Shown in pieces: positions 42,701 through 51,240 of a DNA stretch of 64,000 nt. The stretch is taken from contig CM037863.1 of NCBI GenBank assembly GCA_021292105.1, forward strand, positions 9,674,085 to 9,738,084, written 5' to 3'. The DNA comes from Anadara kagoshimensis. Its lineage: Eukaryota > Mollusca > Bivalvia > Arcoida > Arcidae. Position numbers and translations under genes: made by a program. The notes below the pieces were generated by a model. The model did no database searches, had not been told where the DNA came from, and saw only the letters and a program-made list of their open reading frames with translations. The stretch's first letter is position 1. Each line of letters opens with the position of its first letter.

Positions 42701-45700
42701 ATTGTAACTCTTGTCTATGTGAAAGTACATATTTTTATGTGTGTGTATATGTATTGTGTGTGTACATGTATATGGGTGTTCTGTTACAATGTGTGTAAAC
42801 TATGTTTCATAATATTAGATGTATGTGCAGCGATTTTGTTTACCTAAAATTACTACCAAATAAAGGTAGTTTCTCCATGGAAAAAGTGACTTAAATTTCC
42901 CAATTTGACCACTAAAATTCCCAAAACAACAGTAATACACTCACAAATTTAATCTTGTTGTCTTTAACAACAAAACGTTTGATTTGCATCTTCATATACA
43001 TGATCCTAAGCTGTTGCAAGCATGTCATTATGCAGTTGGCTGTATTTGAGAACTGTTTTGTTTTAAAAAATATAACAAAATCACTGATGTGTTTGAAAAC
43101 CAAATAACAATTCAAATTATAAAATAAAGATGTTAAAGTTAGCATAGAAAACCAAAACCTTACCTCTATATTTAGGCAGATAGTCGTTCCAGGAGAAGTA
43201 ATCAAATACATATACATAAGTATGGTTAAATCTAGAATGTGCCTTAACAACTTCATCCATGCCGGTACCGAACATGTAATCCGACATCATCTGTAAAAAA
43301 AAAAAAAATCCAAAAAGTAAATTCAATGAGTTAGGATCCTTGGCAAGCAGGTTCTTTTTTGTGATTTACACTTATGTTCAAAGGACAATAACTCCTAGGA
43401 AAATGAGTAAACCAACCCAGGTTAACGATATGCACATTTCCTATCAATGTTGATGCTTTGTACAAGTTCGATGAAACAGTGCTTCATAGTTTTAGAGAAT
43501 TTGTGCAGACAAGAATATTAGACTGATTGTCTTAAAGACGGACAGAAAGTGAAATTCAATATCCCCCTCTTCCTTCGAAAGGTAGGGGATAATAAGGTAT
43601 TGTCCATACCAATTCAAGTGAAGCTATTTATTCATACATCTATTTAAAAAATTATGTCAATATTACAAGCCATTGCAATAAAAAATTAAAACAGCATTTT
43701 CATAAACACATACCGTACATGGTGAAGCTATAATACAGAACTCAGATAAAAATTTTCTAACAGCTTTGTATGAAACCAAGTACCGGTAATCAAGCTACCG
43801 TGTACTCAGCACAAAATTAGGATGGACGGCCAGACATATGACCAGATGCATGGTCTGACACTAAACTTGGGAAACATTATCTTATGATGTTTCACATTTC
43901 TGATATCCATGGATAGACATGGAAGATTATGGAGCAGACACAATATTGAAAAGGACAGCCAGATGGATAGACAGACATCTATGTTTCCATTCCAAATAGC
44001 TAAAATTGCCACTGGCTATTAAATTCTGAGATTTATTATCTTAATAATTTTGTAAAAACCTAACTATATACCCCCCCCCCCCCATAAACCTTGTTTGCCG
44101 GGGGTATAAAAATCAATCTATCCACTCACATCTATGGTGCGTTGTCGTACCATACTGAAATTTTTGGGTTGTGGCCAGTATGTGTACTGGAAGGTCAGCG
44201 CATCTACTGTGTTGGTCATATCCTCCACAGCCCTGTCGTTTAGGAACTCATATAAAATGTTGTCGAATTGAACATCAGATATTCCATCTGACAGTGTTGG
44301 TAAATTAGCTAAAATATAAATACAGCAAAATCTCATTATAATGCCCTTCTATCTGTTAGTAGTGGTAAAGTAGATAGAATATTTACCTGTATAGATGTGT
44401 GTTTCTCACACAGGAGACATGAAAATCCTGCGTTTTTACCAATGTGAGATTTTTAATCTCAACCTAATGTGAGATTTTTCCAAACCTACAATTTTCTCAA
44501 AGTCACAATCAGTTACACACTTTTAATGGTGATATAATAATCATTTTACATGAGAGTGTCAATAAAAATCAATTACATCATTTTCAGAAGACACCGATGA
44601 TGGCAATAAATCTGAACATTTCATGCAAATCTTTGTTTACAAATCATGTTTTTATGCTGCAAATGTGTGAGAAAAAGAATCCTACATCCATAACAGTGTA
44701 AGACAGATATGTCTTAAACTCAATAAAGCTTGTTCTGGACAGGAAAATATTCATCCTGGTTTGAGATATCTCTGTCTTAAACTGTTACCTGTGTAAGATT
44801 CTATAAATCTCTCATGGCACAAAACCCTATCTCACATGAGCAGATATAGAAAGAAAATGGGTTTTGACTTATTATAACAACCTCTTACTCAAACGATCAT
44901 GTTCGAGTATTGTTGAGTGGTTATTGCAAGATATTTAATTTAACACTTCTCTAGCCTAAATTACAGATAAATGAATGAATATTGACAGAAATTGTAATGT
45001 TTAACCTTGCAATAAATGGGCAACTTATTCAAAGGGGTTATATAATCATTGTATTCTTAATTATTTAATCCTTGCACAGATTGTCTCTATATACAAGTTT
45101 TACTGTACTAAAGCAACTGAGTAAACTTACGTATAAAAAATGACCCATCATCTTTATTAAGACCAGCCATTATACGATACTTCTTGAATCTGGCTTGCTC
45201 TCTCATATTTTTGGGGGTATCTGGCAGAAACCCAAAGTTTACACCTTCTATTGGACCATCAACTACCGGTGCCCATGGGTTACCGACCTTACCATCCTGA
45301 AAAATGTAGTCATACATTATCATGATTCATGGTTGAAAAAATCTTTCCTGAAAAATGTCATGAGTCAAAATTAAACAAAACAAAAACATTCATCATTAAT
45401 GTACATGATCAAAAAGCTAAACAAAATTAAAATTGGATCTTGAAATTAAAACGAAAAATTCATAAATGAAAAGGAAATACAATGCATTTAAATACATTAC
45501 ACATTGACCATGGAATCTTGTGATGCGGACCACATGGTAGAATGTTATGTACAATAAAACATGAATATAATGAACACACTTAAAACAAATACATAGATAG
45601 AATGAAGTCAATTATTTGGCCTGACCGCTTCTCTATATAAGTCTATTTATAACAATATAACGAAGTCGCTTTGCAACGAAGTTAAAAATAGAGTCCCAAG

Positions 45701-48700
45701 AGGTTCGTTATAAACGTGTTTTACTGTATCAACTTTTACAGCAAAATAAAATGGAGTCTATTTAAGAAATGGTGTTTATATCCCAGTCAAGATTATTTCA
45801 CAGTTCATGGATGGTAAAAGAAACAGAAGTGACTGGAGAAAACTATCAAGCTTTGGCAAGCGACTGACAAACCTTTTCATGCTAGGATGTGTCCCGAGTT
45901 GGATTTATACCTTGGCATCGAATCTTTGGTTCTGTGGTACATAAGTGCATGTTTGTAGTGTGAACATGTATTGAGTATACGGAAGAAGCCTGAGAGAATG
46001 TTTCTGCAGTATAAATATGTACAGCAGTGATTTTGTTACATTTTTTTAAAAACTAACTTTTGTCGTTTAAATTGGAAAAAACTGAAGTTCTAAAATACAG
46101 AAAACTGCATAATGACATACTTGCAATAGCATAGGTTAGGGACAACTAGATTTAATTTAGTAGTAAATCACTGTTGTTAAATGGGAATTTTAGTGATCAA
46201 ATTGGGAAAATTTAGTCTTTTTTCTCCCAGGGGAAACTACCGGTACCTTTATTCGGTAGTAATTTTAGACAAACTAGTAAATAAGAAGAATCCCTGGGAG
46301 GATGTTTCTATAGTTTAAATACGTATTGTGTAGTAAAAACCTACCTTTACTCTAATCATAAATGAGGCATTGACAATCTCGTCACTTTTTTTAATTTGTA
46401 AACATTTAATCAATAGGAAGTTGTTATTGGTTGGACATCCAACCTCATTGGCTAATTCCTTAGCATATTGCGCAGCATCAGTTACCGGGTCAATTACGGC
46501 CCACTCACTCCTGTCTGAGCCACTCTGCATTATAGCTCGGGAAAACATACCTATGAAAAAAATAAAGAATGTACATTATAAGTTATACAGGGCTTTGGCA
46601 GGTTACATGGCCCCATGTACCCTCATTCATCTTTGACGGGGTACATGGGGCCATGTTACCTGCCAAAGCCCTGTATAGCGTGTTTGCCACCCTTCAAAGC
46701 ATTACCAGTTGCCTCTTTTTAACTTCCACTTTGTGTTTTGTGTGACTTGCGTATGTTGTTGCCATGTTTGTTTACCATATCTAGACATCCACGATGTACG
46801 AGTTACTTCCCTTTTACCGCTAAACGTTGCGTGTGTTCATGTACCCCGGCAGATTTCCGAACATTGTTCTATGTACCCCGGCAAGTTAACCAATCAGCAT
46901 GCAAGAAATTTCATTGAAGGGTGACAAAAACTATTAAACCAGTAAAATAAGTCAATTTCTAGCATATAAATATTGACATAAACTAAAACTGTAGGTGAAT
47001 CTGATTTATACCCCTGAAAAGGTTTTGTCTTTGGGTTATGACCTTTGACCTATGGCTCTAATTTTGGTACGTGACACATTGTCTCAAGTTGGTTTACATT
47101 TGTGCCAAATTTGAACAAAATCCATCCATTAAAATGGAAGATAGGGAATACCAACAAGATATTTCAATGTGCAGTCAATCAGGCCATGTTGCCATTCCTG
47201 GAAGCCAAAATCACCATTGGCTACTTAATCTGAGAAATTCTTGACTAAACTAGCCTAAATCAGCAAATGTGTGAAACAATACTTTAACAAGCAGACAGTT
47301 GATACTTTAACACATTTTGGAAATTTGTCTACTAGTATTTATATTTTAAATTTGTGGAAACCTAGAACAGGGCGATTCCTCTATACTTCATTTGCAGGGA
47401 GTATGTTAAGGGGTGTTGATCATATGGTACAACAGCAATCAGTATATTTATCTAACATTAGAGTAGTTTTTCTATCTGATTCGACGAAATAAAGTACATG
47501 TGCACTTTTAGTCGGATTTCTTATTGTGACGTCATTGGGGAATCTCCGATTTTTCAAATGTAAATAATGACGTCATTACTACAGAACATGTCATAACAAA
47601 GTTCAGTGGTTTTCTGTGGTAAAATGTATTTTTTTACATAAAGTATTGTTTTTATTTTTTAAATAACTTAATTGGAAATGTTAGATAAAAATATCATATA
47701 CATAGTGTGAATGTACAACCCTTCCTTTTTTCGTAGCTATATCCCTTCTCCTCGCGAGTGATACGGCTGCGAAAAAAGGACTCAACCTGATACTGAGAGT
47801 TGTACATACCCACTGTGTATATAATATGTATGTATTGCTCCATCAAAATCTATTTTTGATTTTGGTGTTTGAAATAATAATTTCAACTGTAAAAATTAAA
47901 TAGTTGATTGTAAAAATAAGGCTACTTACGAACAGTTCTTGGAGACAGAAGATGAAGGCCGACTGCAGCAGCTCCAGTACTTGCTCCAAACAGTGTCACT
48001 ACTCCTGGGTTACCACGGAAAAACCTGATATTATCTCGGATGAATTCCAATGCTCTATGCTGATCCCACAATCCATAGTTACCAATAGCATTTCCATCTC
48101 CAGTACTCAGAAACCCTTAAAAATAAAGAAATTTATAAACAGTACTGTAAACATATTTAATTTTGCATGTATTTATTTTCGAGGTATAAGAAATTAAGAC
48201 ATATCTGCATAGTTTAATTTTTTGGTTTTTCAAATAAGCACTATAATACAAGTAGCATAATAAAATTTTCACTCGGTTTTAATTTTTGTGCAAAAAAAAG
48301 ATCGGGAAAATTAGTACACCACAAAAATTAATAATATTTATGTTTACAGTATTTCTATATAATACTATAGGGGTGGGTATTGGGGAAAAAAGCATATTGC
48401 AATATATTGCAATATTTGAGAAAATATTGCAATACATATTGCAATACATATTGCAATATATTGCAAAGTTAATGAATGCTTAAAAGGTAAACGAACCGGC
48501 ATCCAAGTTTGGGTGATGGCAGCGAATGTGAGAAGTAAGATTACTTGTACCCCCAGCATAATTATCGTCTGCATTACAGACAGTGCATACTGCTATATTT
48601 TCATTAATAGCCCCCGCTATTTGCATAAATTTAACATGTAGTTGACAAACACTTACGAGATAAAGATGATATTACAGTCTATTGAGTGTTAATTAACAAA

Positions 48701-51177
48701 ATAATGACCGTAAAGCATAATCTACTGATTTTTTTTAATTTCCGTGGTATACCGGTTTTTTATTTTGCGTACCGGTATATTGTATCGACCCTGCCAGACC
48801 GCAATATACCGGTATACTGGTAATATTGCACACCCCTATAATACTAGTAATCAAATCCCACTTGAGACAGATCCTTGTGTGAGAAAGTTTGTTAGTTTGC
48901 TTGCAGTTTGTCAGATTGTGAAAGGTCGGTGGTTTTCTTTGGGCATTCTGGTTATTTTGGCCATCTTAGAACTTACTTTCTCGTACCTCGGACACAAAAA
49001 TCTTACGCGCACACCAGTGCTAGATTTTTCTGTCTTGTCCAGTTTGTCTGGTACTGCCTCACGCGACAATTGAACAATCAGGATGACGTATCCGATCATT
49101 GCGCTTGACGTCATCAAAACAAAGCGTTTCTTAATTTATTTTTCACATATGTGTTTTATTTTACTTTTTATTCAAAATATTTCATTGTCAAAGTTTTTTA
49201 TATTTGCATTGAATACAAATCGTTGATATTTTAAAATTTTGAAGAGTTGACGATGGGATTATTTTCAAAGGGCGGATTTGTACAATGCATTAGGTGCCCA
49301 AAGGAATGCAAGAGGCCCCATGAGGGTACGTGTTTTGTTTTGTATACACAGTTATAAACACTTTTAAAAATGGTACGAGAAATAGAATCTATCACTTGTT
49401 TGTGACCGATACCGGTTGATCTCAGCCTTGGGTGCTGTGATGTAACATATCCCAATCTCGGCAGAGCCTCGATTGGGATATATGTTACATCACATCACCC
49501 TCGACTGAGATCAACCGGTATCGGTCACAAACAGGTGACAGATTCTATTAGTCTCAGTATAAGTGAGAGAATCTTTACTAGGCCATAAAACTCCATTACT
49601 CGACAACCCACTCTATACCATGTATCAAGAAACCCTTAAATAAATAAATGTTACCAATGGAATTTCTATACCCTTTATTCATAAGCTTTTAAATATATAC
49701 TAGTTTGTATATATATACAAAGAAACAAAACACAACAAAACAAATGAAATCCAAAGGATAAAAGGTAAAAAGGATGCCCAAGAAACACCTGGAGACAAAA
49801 TACATGTACCGAAATGGAATTGAAACAGAGAGGATGCAACTGGACAGACATTGAAAACTTTGCACAGAAAAGAGCCAGATGGAGGGATTTTGGGATTTTG
49901 CCATGGCCTTAGAGCTCCAATGGTAGTTTAGGGACAAAGTAAGTAAGTAATACAAAGATTAAATTTGCAATGGCAGGTGGTCTTTGTACAAAGGTAGTCA
50001 CTATAACAGGCTATATGGTATTTGTATGAAAAATTAAATAATCTCTGTCAGAAAATCACATACCTAAAGGACCTAGTCTGTAATTTAGTGTTACCACGAC
50101 AACATTTCTTTCTGCCAGGAACACACCAGGATACTGCTGAGAGGCACCATACACAAACCCCCCTCCATGTATAAACACCATGACTGGATACAAACTTGGG
50201 CTTATTGAAGATGGTTCATCTGTTCTCTGAAGTAAAGAAAATATAAAACATGACACAGTTTAGCTAGCACATGAATTAGATTGATTGAATTTGGTTTGAT
50301 GTCCCAGTCAAGAATGTTTTACTTATATTGAGACACCACCAGCTGTAGAAGAAAACAAGTGGCAGAGATTTTGACCTTGGCAGTGTGCTTTGGGCAATGT
50401 ACAAGGAGGGTTCTTTAAAGAGAAATGTGTGCCTTGACACAAAGCATCGAGTTTTAAGGTCTCTTCCGAAGGACCCTGTGACTTTCATTTCTAAATGCCA
50501 GGGGCCAGTTGCACAAAGCTTGATTAGTTTAATCAATTGATCAGTCAAAATTTGAATTTCGTATAATTTCAGATCTGTTGTGAAATTAAAGTTGAAAATG
50601 TTGAAGAGAAATACATATGTAGAATTCCATCACACCTAACTATATCATTATAAAACTATCAATTTGATAATGTCATATTGATTTTTATTGTCTTTTTAAA
50701 TTTGTGTTAATCATTGATTAAACTGATCAAGCTAACTTACAACCAAAGCTAGTCATTTTGTACCATAACCATTTCGTACCCAAATTTACCATTTCGTACC
50801 CAACTCTGTCCATTTCGTACCATGCTATATGACCAATTCGTACCATAACCATTTCGTACCATGACCATTTGGTACCCAAATTTTCTGTTTCTATGGTACG
50901 AAATGACTAGCAAATTTTTATTAAAATAATGCATTCAAAATCTGCACATGAAAATACTACCATTTCGTACTACATTTTATAAAATATAATGACATATTCT
51001 CCACTTTATCATTTGGAAATTCCGTGACCCGGCCTTTGTTTTAGTTCTGATGCCCATAGTTTACCAAAACACATTGTTTTTTAACATAGATTCTCAAAGT
51101 CCAAGCATCTTTTTTACTTGAAGATGTTCGTCTTATTCAAGTTTTATTTAAGAACTTTAGTATCATGTAAGAACTAC

Positions 51178-51240
<63 letters not shown>

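Noticed and set aside
42405-42720. CRISPR-like regularly spaced repeats
   Set aside because: The repeats are copies of an exon edge with AT-rich spacers in a eukaryotic intron; no cas genes, spacers are themselves repeats.
46370-46636. Plus-strand 88-residue frame
   Set aside because: Antisense to esterase exon 5 and continuing into a hairpin repeat.
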